Shown: positions 1-7,951 of the stretch, one piece after another
Numbering within the stretch: position 1 is the first letter of the stretch
Layout: each line of letters opens with the position of its first letter
Assembly: GCF_001662075.1 (NCBI RefSeq)
Contig: NZ_LYPL01000004.1
Span: 1 to 64,000 of the forward strand
DNA length: 64,000 bases
Reading direction: 5' to 3'
Origin: Rhizobium bangladeshense
Lineage (GTDB): Bacteria; Pseudomonadota; Alphaproteobacteria; Rhizobiales; Rhizobiaceae
Position numbers and translations under genes: made by a program
The notes under the pieces: generated by a model
Database searches by the model: none
What the model saw: the letters and a program-made list of their open reading frames with translations, nothing else
Told to the model about the DNA's origin: nothing

Positions 1-414
1 GCTGCGGTTCTCGTTGCGTCTGCCGCGCCGTCGATGGCCGCCGATCATCAGATTCAGATGCTCAACAAGGGCGCCGAGGGCGTCATGGTCTTCGAGCCTG
101 GGTTCGTCAAGATCGCTCCCGGCGACACCGTCACCTTCGTACCAACCGACAAGAGCCACAACGTCGAAACGTACAAGGGCCTCATTCCGGACGGCGCGGC
201 GCAATTCAAATCGAAGCCGAACGAGGAATTCCAGACCAAGTTCGACGTCCCCGGCGCCTACGTCGTCAAATGCACGCCACATGCCGGCATGGGCATGGTC
301 GCACTGATCCAGGTCGGGGACGCGCCGGCAAATCTCGATGCCATCAAAACGGCAAAGGTGCCGAACCCGGCGCGCAAGCGCCTCGACGCCGACCTCGCCC
401 AGGTCACCCCGTAG
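1..414 (+). CDS. azu: Pseudoazurin, 5'-truncated by window edge
   Basis: Small periplasmic blue copper protein that carries electrons to nitrite reductase. The reading frame is open from base 1; the first residues ([13 protein letters not shown]) are the end of a secretion signal, so the true start lies left of the window. Counting mature residues from ADHQ, the type-1 copper ligands fall at His40, Cys78, His81 and Met86, the exact spacing known for pseudoazurins (CTPHAGMGM at the C-terminal site). The rest of the protein is intact and ends at a TAG. It sits in the same block as nirK and the nor genes, whose product it probably serves. Family assignment is firm; only the start is missing. Confidence 0.95.
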   Translation, partial: AAVLVASAAPSMAADHQIQMLNKGAEGVMVFEPGFVKIAPGDTVTFVPTDKSHNVETYKGLIPDGAAQFKSKPNEEFQTKFDVPGAYVVKCTPHAGMGMVALIQVGDAPANLDAIKTAKVPNPARKRLDADLAQVTP

Positions 415-436
415 ATTACAATTCTGGCAAGATCAG

Positions 437-456
437 GTGGCGGCACAAGCCGCCAC
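437..456 (+). terminator. Hairpin after pseudoazurin gene
   Basis: Perfect 8-bp inverted repeat GTGGCGGC/GCCGCCAC with a 4-nt loop, 23 bp after the pseudoazurin stop. There is no T-run after it, so it may be a weak or Rho-assisted terminator or a 3' mRNA stabiliser. The rest of 415-594 shows nothing else recognisable. Confidence 0.4.
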
Positions 457-594
457 TCAGAATGGGTCGAACTTGCCTCCTCCAAGAAGCAACGCCACTG
501 AATGCGCCCCGTGACGCCCGCCGCTCGCGGCTATCGGCTCAACATGGCACTGATGGGAGTTTCCTTCCCGGTGTTCATGAACGTCAGCAGCTTG

Positions 595-915
595 TCATTT
601 CCATAGATCGGGTTCGTCGCCATGCGTACGCATACCAAGGCGAAACCACTCGCGCAGCTCGGGCGTAATCAGGTCCAAGACGTCTTCTGCGATCTGCTGA
701 TAAAATGACGCGTTTCGGCCCTCCATTGAGGTGCCCTGAACCGCGGTGACAGTCAATGTCCACAGGCCCGACACGGCGGGCATCCGCATCGCCTGCACCC
801 ACGTCGGATGCTTCAAGCCTTCGAGATATTCGATTAAGCCACCCCCGCCCACCGTTTCCCAATAAGGAAAGCTCGGGCAGAAAACTGCCGACCACAATGG
901 CTGATCAAATTCCAA
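595..915 (-). CDS. Hypothetical protein, 106 aa
   Basis: I do not recognise this gene. It is the best coding candidate between pseudoazurin and the hemerythrin-like gene: its composition is protein-like, with many aromatic residues (WSAVF, YWETV, LREWF, DLWK) and an acidic amphipathic segment near the C-terminus (YQQIAEDVLDLITPELREW). The only start in frame before an upstream stop is a TTG at 915 with no convincing ribosome site, so it may be the 3' remnant of a longer gene. No signal peptide or membrane segment is seen. A competing minus-strand frame at 584-895 has low-complexity Arg/Gly-rich composition and was not chosen. Confidence 0.4.
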   Translation of the reverse strand: MEFDQPLWSAVFCPSFPYWETVGGGGLIEYLEGLKHPTWVQAMRMPAVSGLWTLTVTAVQGTSMEGRNASFYQQIAEDVLDLITPELREWFRLGMRTHGDEPDLWK

Positions 916-996
916 GACCCGAGCGTCAAGGGAAACAACCTAGGACGCAGGAGCGGGAATCTTGTTTCCAGCCTACTAAGCTTTATAGATAAGCAG

Positions 997-1491
997 CTAG
1001 GCCGCTTCAGCTTCAGGCTGGACCGCTGGATCGCCAGGAGGATTATTACCGCCAACGGCCTTCCGGATCATCCGCAGGATTTCGCGTTCGGCCTTAATAT
1101 GCTTGCGCATCGAGTGGAAGAACGAGCGTAGCAGGTAGCCTACCGCATCCCATGACATGCGGCATCCGCCGTCCTTCAGGGCCGACAGTACCTCTACCAC
1201 CTCGCGACCGTTGTCCAAGTCGAAAATCCGTTCGCACCTTCTGCCTTCCTCGGCTTCGGCCCTTTCTCCTTCTCCAATGACGAGATGCAGACCTGCCGAA
1301 ATTACCTGCTCCTCCAGGCGGTGCGTCGCCTGCAATAGCGGAACGAGGCCGATCGTTATCGTATCGCAAAGCCGCTCGTCGACGTGACACGGCAGGAAGT
1401 CGGCGATCGCCTCAAGGAGGTCGCACCACGACGCAAGTTGCCCGTAGCAGCCCTCGAGGTCGGCGAACTTTTCGGGATGATGGTTATGCAT
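997..1491 (-). CDS. Hemerythrin-like (HHE) domain protein
   Basis: A 164-aa helical soluble protein with His and acidic residues spaced as in four-helix hemerythrin-type metal sites: CHVDE near residue 36, HRLEEQ near 57, and HSMRKHIKAERE near 125. Such proteins are common in denitrification regions, where they are linked to NO or oxygen sensing and iron-sulfur repair (DnrN/YtfE-like roles); that role here is inference. The start has the site AAAGGTAGACT ahead of ATG, lying in the 3' end of the upstream small membrane gene, so the two are probably co-translated. The TTG-N8-CAA box at 1700-1713 precedes this two-gene unit. The assignment rests on motif spacing rather than strong overall similarity. 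Confidence 0.6.
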   Translation of the reverse strand: MHNHHPEKFADLEGCYGQLASWCDLLEAIADFLPCHVDERLCDTITIGLVPLLQATHRLEEQVISAGLHLVIGEGERAEAEEGRRCERIFDLDNGREVVEVLSALKDGGCRMSWDAVGYLLRSFFHSMRKHIKAEREILRMIRKAVGGNNPPGDPAVQPEAEAA

Positions 1492-1494
1492 AGT

Positions 1495-1650
1495 CTACCT
1501 TTGCAGAAAGAGGCTCGCGGCGATGCCGACCGTGGCGATTACGGCAGAAATCACACCGGCGCGCTGGAGAACGCCCATGCGATAGAGCGCTATCGCAAAT
1601 ATGACGATCACCGGAGTGGCGATTGATAGGCCCGTCTGTGCGTCGGTCAT
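1495..1650 (-). CDS. Small membrane protein, 51 aa
   Basis: Short protein with two hydrophobic stretches (PVIVIFAIALY and AGVISAVIATVGIAASLFL) and a basic turn between them, so probably a two-helix inner-membrane hairpin. I chose the ATG at 1650 over the longer frame because AAAGGAGA sits 7 bp ahead of it. Its stop lies 3 bp before the start of the hemerythrin-like gene, so the two form one transcription unit. An FNR-type box is centred about 56 bp upstream of the start. Function unknown. Confidence 0.6.
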   Translation of the reverse strand: MTDAQTGLSIATPVIVIFAIALYRMGVLQRAGVISAVIATVGIAASLFLQR

Positions 1651-1699
1651 TGAGGTTCTCCTTTGCAGTTGAACATATGGCGGCTCGCAAGACCGGTCT

Positions 1700-1713
1700 T
1701 TGAGATCGATCAA
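1700..1713. promoter_or_regulatory. FNR/FixK/NnrR-type box TTGAG-ATCG-ATCAA
   Basis: One mismatch from the FNR consensus TTGAT-N4-ATCAA. It lies 50 bp before the start of the small membrane gene at 1650 (minus strand) and 203 bp before norE on the plus strand. Position suits activation of the minus-strand pair; a role for norE is possible but less certain. Confidence 0.7.
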
Positions 1714-1916
1714 ACACGGAGAAGATGCGCGAAAAGGGGATCGCGAACGCGAAGGCTGAGACCTTCTCGCTCAGATGGGCTGCCCGGAATACCGGCTAGC
1801 AGGTTTGTCCAGCGTGACCGTCGACCTTTGCACCGATCAAGGCCCGCTGCTTCCCGCGTCTTCAATCCTTGCCTTTCGGCAAAGAAGGATGCCGACATAG
1901 GTTTTATTCGGAGTGC

Positions 1917-2468
1917 ATGACAGTGACGACGACGCGCTATGAACTGGAATGCGGATCCCGTGCCACGGGCGACGATCTTCTCGTGTGGATCTTATCCTGG
2001 AGCGAACTGGCGGCCTTCGGAGCGCTTCTTTCCGCCTTCGTAGCAGTCTCCTGGATTCATCCAGAAGAGGTTGCCGCCGGTAGGGCGAAACTTCACCATC
2101 TCATCCCCATCGTCAACACCGTGGTGCTCCTCACGAGCGGCTGGTTCGCCGCGGTCGCAGGTAGCCAGACGACTGTCCTTAGGCAACGAATCGCTCTACT
2201 TGGCGCTTCAGCCGGCGGAATGTTGTTCGTGGCCTTGAAGATACACGAATACAATCTGGAAGGCGCCACGCTCCTCGCGGACGACACCTTCTCGACCTTA
2301 TATGTACTGATGACGGGCTTTCACCTCGCGCACGTGCTGTTCGGTTCACTCGTGCTTGCCTTGCTCATGCGATACCCCTCGCGACAGAACGTCCATATGA
2401 TGACGACTCTCTGGCATGTGATCGACATCGTCTGGCTAGTCATGTTCCCCGTGGTGTACTTCTTATGA
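1917..2468 (+). CDS. norE: NorE, cytochrome c oxidase subunit III-like nitric oxide reductase accessory protein
   Basis: 183-aa integral membrane protein of the heme-copper oxidase subunit III family, here the NorE type that accompanies NorCB and supports full NO reductase activity. The sequence shows about five membrane spans, the conserved HEYNLE and GFHLAHVLFGS segments and a C-terminal WHVIDIVWLVMFPVVYF, all typical of the family. The frame is open from 1869, but I start at ATG 1917 because residues after it match the family length and the earlier codons look non-coding. It overlaps norF by 4 bp (ATGA), showing translational coupling. No full TTG-N8-CAA box lies directly upstream; a 13-bp near-match at 1828-1840 has the wrong spacing. 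Confidence 0.9.
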   Translation: MTVTTTRYELECGSRATGDDLLVWILSWSELAAFGALLSAFVAVSWIHPEEVAAGRAKLHHLIPIVNTVVLLTSGWFAAVAGSQTTVLRQRIALLGASAGGMLFVALKIHEYNLEGATLLADDTFSTLYVLMTGFHLAHVLFGSLVLALLMRYPSRQNVHMMTTLWHVIDIVWLVMFPVVYFL

Positions 2469-2755
2469 AAATCGACGCCGCCTCAAAACGAGCAACACGG
2501 ACACTGGCGGTCCTCCTTGGCCTTACCGCCGCGACGCTGGCCGCCGTCTTCCTGCTACAAGACGCTGCCTGGAAAGCAGGTCTGACCGTCGCCGTGGGAT
2601 TCACATCGATTTGCAAGGTAAGGCTTGTCGTCCTGGATTTTTTGGGCCTTCGGACGTCGGGCTCGGCGCTCATACTGGCACTGCAGGCCTGGGCCGCCGT
2701 CGTCCTGATCCTCGCGGCGGCACGACCTATGGCCGCCGCGTTTGCGCTTTTTTGA
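2465..2755 (+). CDS. norF: NorF, small membrane subunit of the nor cluster
   Basis: 96-aa protein with three hydrophobic spans (LAVLLGLTAATLAAVFLL, an internal GLTVAVGFTSICKVRLVVLDFLGLR segment, and ALQAWAAVVLILAAA). The KVRLVVLDFLGLR segment is shared with the cytochrome c oxidase subunit IV-like/NorF family. It overlaps norE by 4 bp and precedes norC by 268 bp, the usual norEF-norCBQD order in alphaproteobacteria. NorF is needed for normal NO reductase levels in related species; the mechanism is not settled. Identification combines sequence and position. Confidence 0.85.
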   Translation: MKIDAASKRATRTLAVLLGLTAATLAAVFLLQDAAWKAGLTVAVGFTSICKVRLVVLDFLGLRTSGSALILALQAWAAVVLILAAARPMAAAFALF

Positions 2756-3023
2756 CCGGCCTTCGATCTAACTCCATACCCATCGAGAGTCTCTGCTTTA
2801 GCCTCAAGCGGAGGGCATGGCGACGTCAATCCTTCTCCGGAGCGATCGCGCCACGGCGCCCTCGGCCCCTGTTGGACAGATCTTTCGACCCGATCGCAAA
2901 ATCGATCGGCTCCTTGCGAATCCACAAAGACCGCCCGCGCTCCTTCGATCATCCCATTTCTGCGAGCCAACGGCTCGATTCCGACGTCAAGGCGGCAGCG
3001 CCACTGACCTGAAAGGATGATCG

Positions 3024-3476
3024 ATGGCTGAACGCCTGACCAAAACCGCGGCCCGAAACGTGTTCTACGGCGGCTCCGCATTCTTCTTCGCAATTTTCGT
3101 GGGCCTGACGGCCCACAGCCACTACTACATCCGCACCGTCTCCACCGATGAAACGACGCTCACCGAGGGCGTCGCCCGCGGTAAGCATGTCTGGGAGAAG
3201 AACGCCTGTATCAACTGCCACTCGCTTAACGGAGAAGGCGCCTACTTCGCGCCGGAGCTGTCGAACGTCTGGATCCGCTGGGGCGGCGACAAGGATTCGT
3301 CGAGCGCCCGAGAGGCGCTCCACGCCTGGATGGCGGCACAGCCCTCCGGAGTCGAAGGCCGCCGGCAGATGCCACAGTTCAACCTGACCGACCAGGAAGT
3401 GGACGATCTCGCCGACTTCCTCGAGTGGGTGAGCAAGATCAAGACCCAGAACTGGCCACCGAACCAGGCCGGCTGA
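3024..3476 (+). CDS. norC: Nitric oxide reductase subunit C (cytochrome c)
   Basis: 150-aa membrane-anchored monoheme cytochrome c that feeds electrons to NorB. It has an N-terminal anchor (residues about 12-32, YGGSAFFFAIFVGLTAHS), a heme site CINCH near residue 61, and a distal MPQFNLTDQEVDDLADFLEWVSKI segment containing the Met ligand. Length matches NorC. AAAGGATG stands ahead of the ATG. Spacing to norB is 19 bp. The 268-bp gap before it carries no gene and no clear FNR-type box, so norC may be read from norE or from a weaker promoter. Confidence 0.97.
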   Translation: MAERLTKTAARNVFYGGSAFFFAIFVGLTAHSHYYIRTVSTDETTLTEGVARGKHVWEKNACINCHSLNGEGAYFAPELSNVWIRWGGDKDSSSAREALHAWMAAQPSGVEGRRQMPQFNLTDQEVDDLADFLEWVSKIKTQNWPPNQAG

Positions 3477-3495
3477 GCGCGAGAGGATCACAAAG

Positions 3496-4836
3496 ATGAA
3501 ATACAAGACCCAAAGCGTGGCCATGCTCTACTTTTACGGAGCACTCGGCCTATTCATGGCGCAGCTTCTTTTCGGCGTCCTCGCCGGAACGATCTACGTG
3601 CTGCCCAACACGCTCTCCGTCGAGCTACCCTTCAACATCGTCCGTATGATCCATACGAACGCCCTCATCGTCTGGCTGCTCATGGGATTCATGGGCACGA
3701 CGTACTTTCTCATTCCCGAGGAGTGCGAGACCGAACTGTACAGCCCGAAGCTGGCGATCGCCCAGTTCTGGATCTTCCTGATCGCAGCCGCGGTAGCCGT
3801 CGTCGGCTATCTCTTCCACATCCACGAGGGGCGCGAGTTCCTTGAGCAGCCGTTCCTGATCAAGGTCGGGATCGTCGTTGTCGCGCTGATGTTCCTGTTC
3901 AACATCACGATGACGGCGCTCAAGGGCCGCAAGACCACGATCACCAATATCCTGCTGTTCGGCCTGTGGGGCGTCGCGATCTTCTTCCTCTTCGCCTTCT
4001 ACAACCCGGTCAATCTGGCGCTCGACAAGATGTACTGGTGGTACGTCGTCCACCTTTGGGTCGAAGGCGTTTGGGAGCTCATCATGGCGTCGGTCCTGGC
4101 GTTTCTGATGATCAAGCTCAACGGCATCGATCGCGAGGTCGTCGAGAAGTGGCTCTACGTCATCATCGGCCTCGCCCTCTTCTCCGGCATCCTCGGCACC
4201 GGTCACCACTACTATTGGATCGGCGCTCCCGGATACTGGCAGTGGATCGGCTCGCTCTTCTCGACGCTCGAAGTGGCTCCCTTCTTCACCATGGTCGTAT
4301 TCACCTTCGTCATGACGTGGCGGGCTGGCCGCAAGCATGAAAACAAGGCGGCGCTCCTGTGGTCGATCGGCTGCTCGGTCATGGCCTTCTTCGGCGCGGG
4401 CGTCTGGGGCTTCCTGCACACCCTGTCGTCGGTGAACTACTACACCCACGGCACGCAGGTCACCGCGGCCCACGGTCATCTCGCCTTCTTCGGCGCCTAC
4501 GTCATGCTCAATCTCGCTGCAATGGCCTATGCAATACCGCAGATCCGCGGCCGCGCGCCCTACAACCAGTGGCTCTCGATAACCAGCTTCTGGATCATGT
4601 GCGGCGCCATGTCGGTGATGACATTCGCCCTTACCTTCGCCGGCATAGTCCAGGTGCACCTGCAGCGGGTCCTCGGCGAATCCTACATGGACGTCCAGGA
4701 TCAGCTCGCCCTGTTCTACTGGATCCGGCTCGGTTCCGGCGTCTTCGTCCTCCTCAGCGCGATCATGTTCATTTGGGCGGTCCTCGTTCCAGGCCGCGCC
4801 CGCGTTCACAACGTTGCAGCCCAGCCCGCCGAATAG
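3496..4836 (+). CDS. norB: Nitric oxide reductase catalytic subunit B
   Basis: 446-aa, about 12-span heme-copper family enzyme that reduces two NO to N2O in the inner membrane. Diagnostic features are the His-bearing TM2 (RMIHTNALIVWLLMGF), the GTGHHYYWIG His pair of the non-heme iron site, the glutamates of WVEGVWELIMAS in TM6, and HGHLAFFGAY with the heme ligands. Length agrees with cNOR-type NorB, without the N-terminal quinol-oxidase extension of qNOR, consistent with a partner norC immediately upstream. The stop codon lies inside a 7-bp stem hairpin. A very long open frame on the opposite strand is a high-GC shadow. Confidence 0.98.
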   Translation: MKYKTQSVAMLYFYGALGLFMAQLLFGVLAGTIYVLPNTLSVELPFNIVRMIHTNALIVWLLMGFMGTTYFLIPEECETELYSPKLAIAQFWIFLIAAAVAVVGYLFHIHEGREFLEQPFLIKVGIVVVALMFLFNITMTALKGRKTTITNILLFGLWGVAIFFLFAFYNPVNLALDKMYWWYVVHLWVEGVWELIMASVLAFLMIKLNGIDREVVEKWLYVIIGLALFSGILGTGHHYYWIGAPGYWQWIGSLFSTLEVAPFFTMVVFTFVMTWRAGRKHENKAALLWSIGCSVMAFFGAGVWGFLHTLSSVNYYTHGTQVTAAHGHLAFFGAYVMLNLAAMAYAIPQIRGRAPYNQWLSITSFWIMCGAMSVMTFALTFAGIVQVHLQRVLGESYMDVQDQLALFYWIRLGSGVFVLLSAIMFIWAVLVPGRARVHNVAAQPAE

Positions 4837-4842
4837 GCGGGC
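4824..4842 (+). terminator. Hairpin spanning the norB stop codon
   Basis: Inverted repeat GCCCGCC/GGCGGGC with a 5-nt loop that contains the TAG stop of norB, followed by TTCCCCC. It sits between norB and norQ within one gene cluster, so it is more likely an attenuator or mRNA-end stabiliser that lowers norQD relative to norCB than a full terminator. Confidence 0.4.
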
Positions 4843-4863
4843 TTCCCCCACTGGAGATCTGAA

Positions 4864-5676
4864 ATGACCATAGCTCTGAACCTTCCGCTGAACCCAAAGT
4901 CGGAAATCCCCCACTATTCGCCCCAGGGCAACGAATGCGCGCTGTTCGAGAGCGCATGGACGCGTCAATTGCCAGTGCTTCTCAAAGGACCGACCGGGTG
5001 CGGAAAGACCCGATTCGTCCACCACATGGCGGCTCGGCTCGGACTTCCCGTATCGACCGTCTCTTGCCACGACGACCTCACTGCAGCCGATCTCACCGGC
5101 CGCTACCTTCTCAAGGGCGGCGAGACCGTCTGGGTCGACGGACCGCTTACGAAGGCAGTGCGCAACGGGGGCGTATGCTACCTGGACGAAATCGTCGAAG
5201 CCCGCAAGGATGTCGCCGTCGTCCTCCATCCCCTCACGGACGACCGTCGCATCCTGCCGCTCGAGCGAACGGGCGAGATACTCGAGGCTCAGTCTGCTTT
5301 CATGGTCGTCGTCTCGTACAATCCGGGCTACCAGAACCTGATGAAGGCATTGAAGCCGAGCACTCGCCAGCGGTTCGTCTCGATCGAGTTCGACTTCCTT
5401 CCCCGCGACAAGGAGATCGCCATCGTTTCGGTCGAGAGCGGACTTCCGGAAGGCAAGGTCGCGCCGCTCGTCGACCTTGCCCGGCGCCTGCGCGTTTTGA
5501 AGGGACAGGATATCGAGGAAGGCGTGTCGACGCGACTTCTCATTTATTGCGCGACGCTTGTCGACGCCGGCATGCCCGTCTCAGAAGCCGTTCGGGCGGC
5601 CATCATCGAACCTCTCACGGACGAGCCGGACGTCAAGGCTGCGCTCCTCGAAGTCGCCAAGGCGACGTTTGCTTAG
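4864..5676 (+). CDS. norQ: NorQ, MoxR-type AAA+ ATPase
   Basis: 270-aa cytoplasmic AAA+ ATPase of the MoxR/CbbQ/NorQ family that, with NorD, inserts the non-heme iron centre of NorB or otherwise matures the enzyme. Walker A GPTGCGKT is at residues 42-49, Walker B CYLDEI near 105, and the sensor-1 segment SYNPGYQN near 155. Length matches NorQ. It starts 27 bp after norB and norD begins 10 bp after its stop, so norQ-norD are translated as a pair, as expected for an AAA+/von Willebrand partner set. Confidence 0.95.
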   Translation: MTIALNLPLNPKSEIPHYSPQGNECALFESAWTRQLPVLLKGPTGCGKTRFVHHMAARLGLPVSTVSCHDDLTAADLTGRYLLKGGETVWVDGPLTKAVRNGGVCYLDEIVEARKDVAVVLHPLTDDRRILPLERTGEILEAQSAFMVVVSYNPGYQNLMKALKPSTRQRFVSIEFDFLPRDKEIAIVSVESGLPEGKVAPLVDLARRLRVLKGQDIEEGVSTRLLIYCATLVDAGMPVSEAVRAAIIEPLTDEPDVKAALLEVAKATFA

Positions 5677-5686
5677 GATCGACATC

Positions 5687-7573
5687 ATGTTGGAATTTCT
5701 GGAACTTGAAGAGACCGTCGGACGAGCCTGGCATCGCATAATCGGCGAAACGAGTTCGTGGCCGCACCATCCGGATCAGGCTGTGCATCTGGCCGACGTC
5801 AAACCGCAGCTTTCCGTCTGCTTTCGAGCCTTCGGGGGGGCGGCCACTTTTCAGATCCAGAAGTCCCGGCAGAAGACCTCCTCACATCGCCTGCGGCTGC
5901 GCCAGGTCGTCGGCCTGGGCGAAGAAAGAAGCGAGCATCCGACCTGGGACGACGCGGCCATACATCTCCCAGGCACGATCGACGTCTTCAGCGATCAAGA
6001 CCTCAACCGAGACCTCTACTTCTGGCTCGCAGGCTATGTCGCGGTGGCCGTCGCTAAGGATCCGCCTTCCGACGCCGCGCTCGCGGACATCGCCCGCGTC
6101 GAAGCCGGCAGGCGGAACTCGCGGCGTCTGGTCAAGACATTTCCAGGCATGGCCGGCCGGTACGTGCGCCTCGCCCACGCGCTGACTCCCTGCCGAAAGC
6201 GCGGCAGGCTCCCGCTGATCGAGTCCCGTGTCGAGACGTTTGCGATGACCGCCCTGTCGGTCCCGCTCGAACACGAACTTCCGCTCGACGCCCGACCCGC
6301 CATCGACGCCGCCCCCGCGGGCTATCTCCCGATGCTTTCCATCCCCCTCTGGCCAGACTTCCGTGGACGGACGGAGATCCAGTCATCCGATCGTGACGAT
6401 CTCCCCTCCGACGCCGCGCAACGGGACAGTGAGGAAAGGCTCTCGCACGAGGCGAAGCGGCGGAAGGATAGCGACGACCGCAAGCGCGATCCTTTCATTT
6501 TGAACAGGTTCGAGAAGATCCTCGCGATGGCGGAGATGGTCAACGTCGACCGACCGACCGACGATCGCGAGGACGACGAACCATCCGCCGCCGACGAGCT
6601 CGACGACATCGCGCTAAGCGAGACGAAGGAACGGCCGAAGTCCAAGTTCCATTTCGATCTCGACCTCTCTCCCGAGGCGGTCGACGCGTCCCGCATCGAA
6701 GGCGAACTTGTCTATCCCGAATGGAATTTTCGCAAGAACGAATACCTGGAGGATCATTGCCGCGTCATAGTGGGTACTGCTCCCGACGCCAAACACGCGA
6801 CTTTGGCGACAGATCAGTCCGTCGTCCGCAAAGTCAAGAAGCAGTTCGAAAACCTGCGCCCTAAACGCGAAGTCCGACGCGCGCAGTTGGATGGAAACGA
6901 TCTCGACATGGACGCCGTCGTCCGCTCGCGTATCGATCTTCTCATCACCGGCGAGCCGAACGACCATATATACGAGTGCGCTCGGCCGGCCGCGCACGAA
7001 CTTGCGACCACGATACTCGTTGACGTATCGCTGTCGACCGATTCCTGGGTCGACAATCGGAGGGTTCTCGACGTGGAGATGCAGGCCCTCGACGTGCTTT
7101 CCCGTGGCCTTGACGCCTGTGGCGACAGGTTCTCCGTCCAGACATTCACGTCCCGTCGCAGGGACTGGATTCGCATCGACACCATCAAGCGGTTCGATGA
7201 GAAGTTCTCGCCGGCGGTCGCCTGCCGCATCGCCAGCCTCAAGCCTGGCTACTACACCCGCATGGGCGCCGCGATTCGGCACGTCTCGGGCCAGCTTGAC
7301 AAGCAGGGCGCTCGCAAGCGGCTGCTGATGATCCTGACCGACGGCAAGCCGAACGACGTCGACCACTATGAGGGCCGGTTCGCTCTGGAAGACTGCAAGC
7401 GCGCCGTCATCGAAGCGAGAGGTCGGGGTCAGGCAGTCTTTGCCGTGACCGTCGATCGGAACGCGCAAGATTATCTTCCCGCCATATTCGGACGTCAGGG
7501 CTACGCGCTGGTCTCGAACATCGCAAGGCTGCCGAGCGCGCTACCTGCGATCTATCGGAATCTGACCGCATGA
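5687..7573 (+). CDS. norD: NorD, von Willebrand factor A domain maturation protein
   Basis: 628-aa partner of NorQ. The C-terminal third is a von Willebrand A domain with a MIDAS motif DVSLSTDSW starting near residue 446 and a later LTDGKPNDVDH segment; the middle is charged and low-complexity (acidic/basic stretch around residues 260-330). The frame stays open upstream to 5558, overlapping norQ, but I start at ATG 5687, which follows the norQ stop by 10 bp and has AGGAT ahead of it; the earlier codons read as Arg/Ser-rich shadow of norQ. Required for active NO reductase in relatives. Confidence 0.95.
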   Translation: MLEFLELEETVGRAWHRIIGETSSWPHHPDQAVHLADVKPQLSVCFRAFGGAATFQIQKSRQKTSSHRLRLRQVVGLGEERSEHPTWDDAAIHLPGTIDVFSDQDLNRDLYFWLAGYVAVAVAKDPPSDAALADIARVEAGRRNSRRLVKTFPGMAGRYVRLAHALTPCRKRGRLPLIESRVETFAMTALSVPLEHELPLDARPAIDAAPAGYLPMLSIPLWPDFRGRTEIQSSDRDDLPSDAAQRDSEERLSHEAKRRKDSDDRKRDPFILNRFEKILAMAEMVNVDRPTDDREDDEPSAADELDDIALSETKERPKSKFHFDLDLSPEAVDASRIEGELVYPEWNFRKNEYLEDHCRVIVGTAPDAKHATLATDQSVVRKVKKQFENLRPKREVRRAQLDGNDLDMDAVVRSRIDLLITGEPNDHIYECARPAAHELATTILVDVSLSTDSWVDNRRVLDVEMQALDVLSRGLDACGDRFSVQTFTSRRRDWIRIDTIKRFDEKFSPAVACRIASLKPGYYTRMGAAIRHVSGQLDKQGARKRLLMILTDGKPNDVDHYEGRFALEDCKRAVIEARGRGQAVFAVTVDRNAQDYLPAIFGRQGYALVSNIARLPSALPAIYRNLTA

Positions 7574-7597
7574 CGGCGCGGTGTCGCAACGCCGCAG

Positions 7598-7611
7598 GTG
7601 ATCCAGATCAA
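7598..7611. promoter_or_regulatory. FNR-type box GTGAT-CCAG-ATCAA
   Basis: One mismatch from TTGAT-N4-ATCAA. It lies after norD and 73 bp before the DUF6894 start at 7685, giving that small gene its own low-oxygen or NO-responsive promoter. Confidence 0.65.
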
Positions 7612-7684
7612 TGCGAGGAACTTTGGAGAACCTTAATGGTTCATTCGCCGACGGCTTCTTCCGTCTTTTGAGATCGGTTCTCCA

Positions 7685-7912
7685 ATGTCGACCACATGCT
7701 GCGGCCGTTTCTTCTTCAACATCCGATCTGAACAGGATCTGATCCGCGATTACAGCGGCTGCGTTCTCCCGGACATCGAGGCCGCCATTTCCGCCGCCCT
7801 AGTAGGCGGCTCGCAGATCCGTCCCGACGCGGGCTGCTTGCGACACCCGCAGCAATTCGAAATCACGTCCGAGGACGGGAAACTCGTCGCAATCGTGCCA
7901 ATAGATTATTGA
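7685..7912 (+). CDS. DUF6894 family protein
   Basis: 75-aa soluble protein. The N-terminal RFFFNIR, then D-x-G-C-x-LPDIEAA, matches the pattern of the small DUF6894 family found widely in rhizobia (F-F-x-I-R, D-x-x-G-x-x-LPD-x-x-AA). No function is established. It has its own FNR-type box upstream and is followed by convergent hemN, whose stop is 40 bp away. The extra cysteine pair at the N-terminus (TTCCGR) and a third internal Cys are not typical of the family and could bind metal; that is inference. Confidence 0.7.
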   Translation: MSTTCCGRFFFNIRSEQDLIRDYSGCVLPDIEAAISAALVGGSQIRPDAGCLRHPQQFEITSEDGKLVAIVPIDY

Positions 7913-7951
7913 ACAGTCGTCGGACACTTCCCTAGTGCGTCGATACGCCAA

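Noticed and set aside
1828..1840. TTG-N7-CAA sequence upstream of norE
   Set aside because: Spacing is 13 bp instead of 14, so it is not a standard FNR/NnrR site.
3625..5229. Minus-strand open frame of 534 codons opposite norB/norQ
   Set aside because: Highly acidic low-complexity reading (Glu/Asp/Val-rich) typical of the complement of a GC-rich membrane gene; norB is beyond doubt.
6614..7468. Minus-strand frame of 284 codons opposite norD
   Set aside because: Antisense of the norD von Willebrand domain, no ribosome site, no recognisable product.
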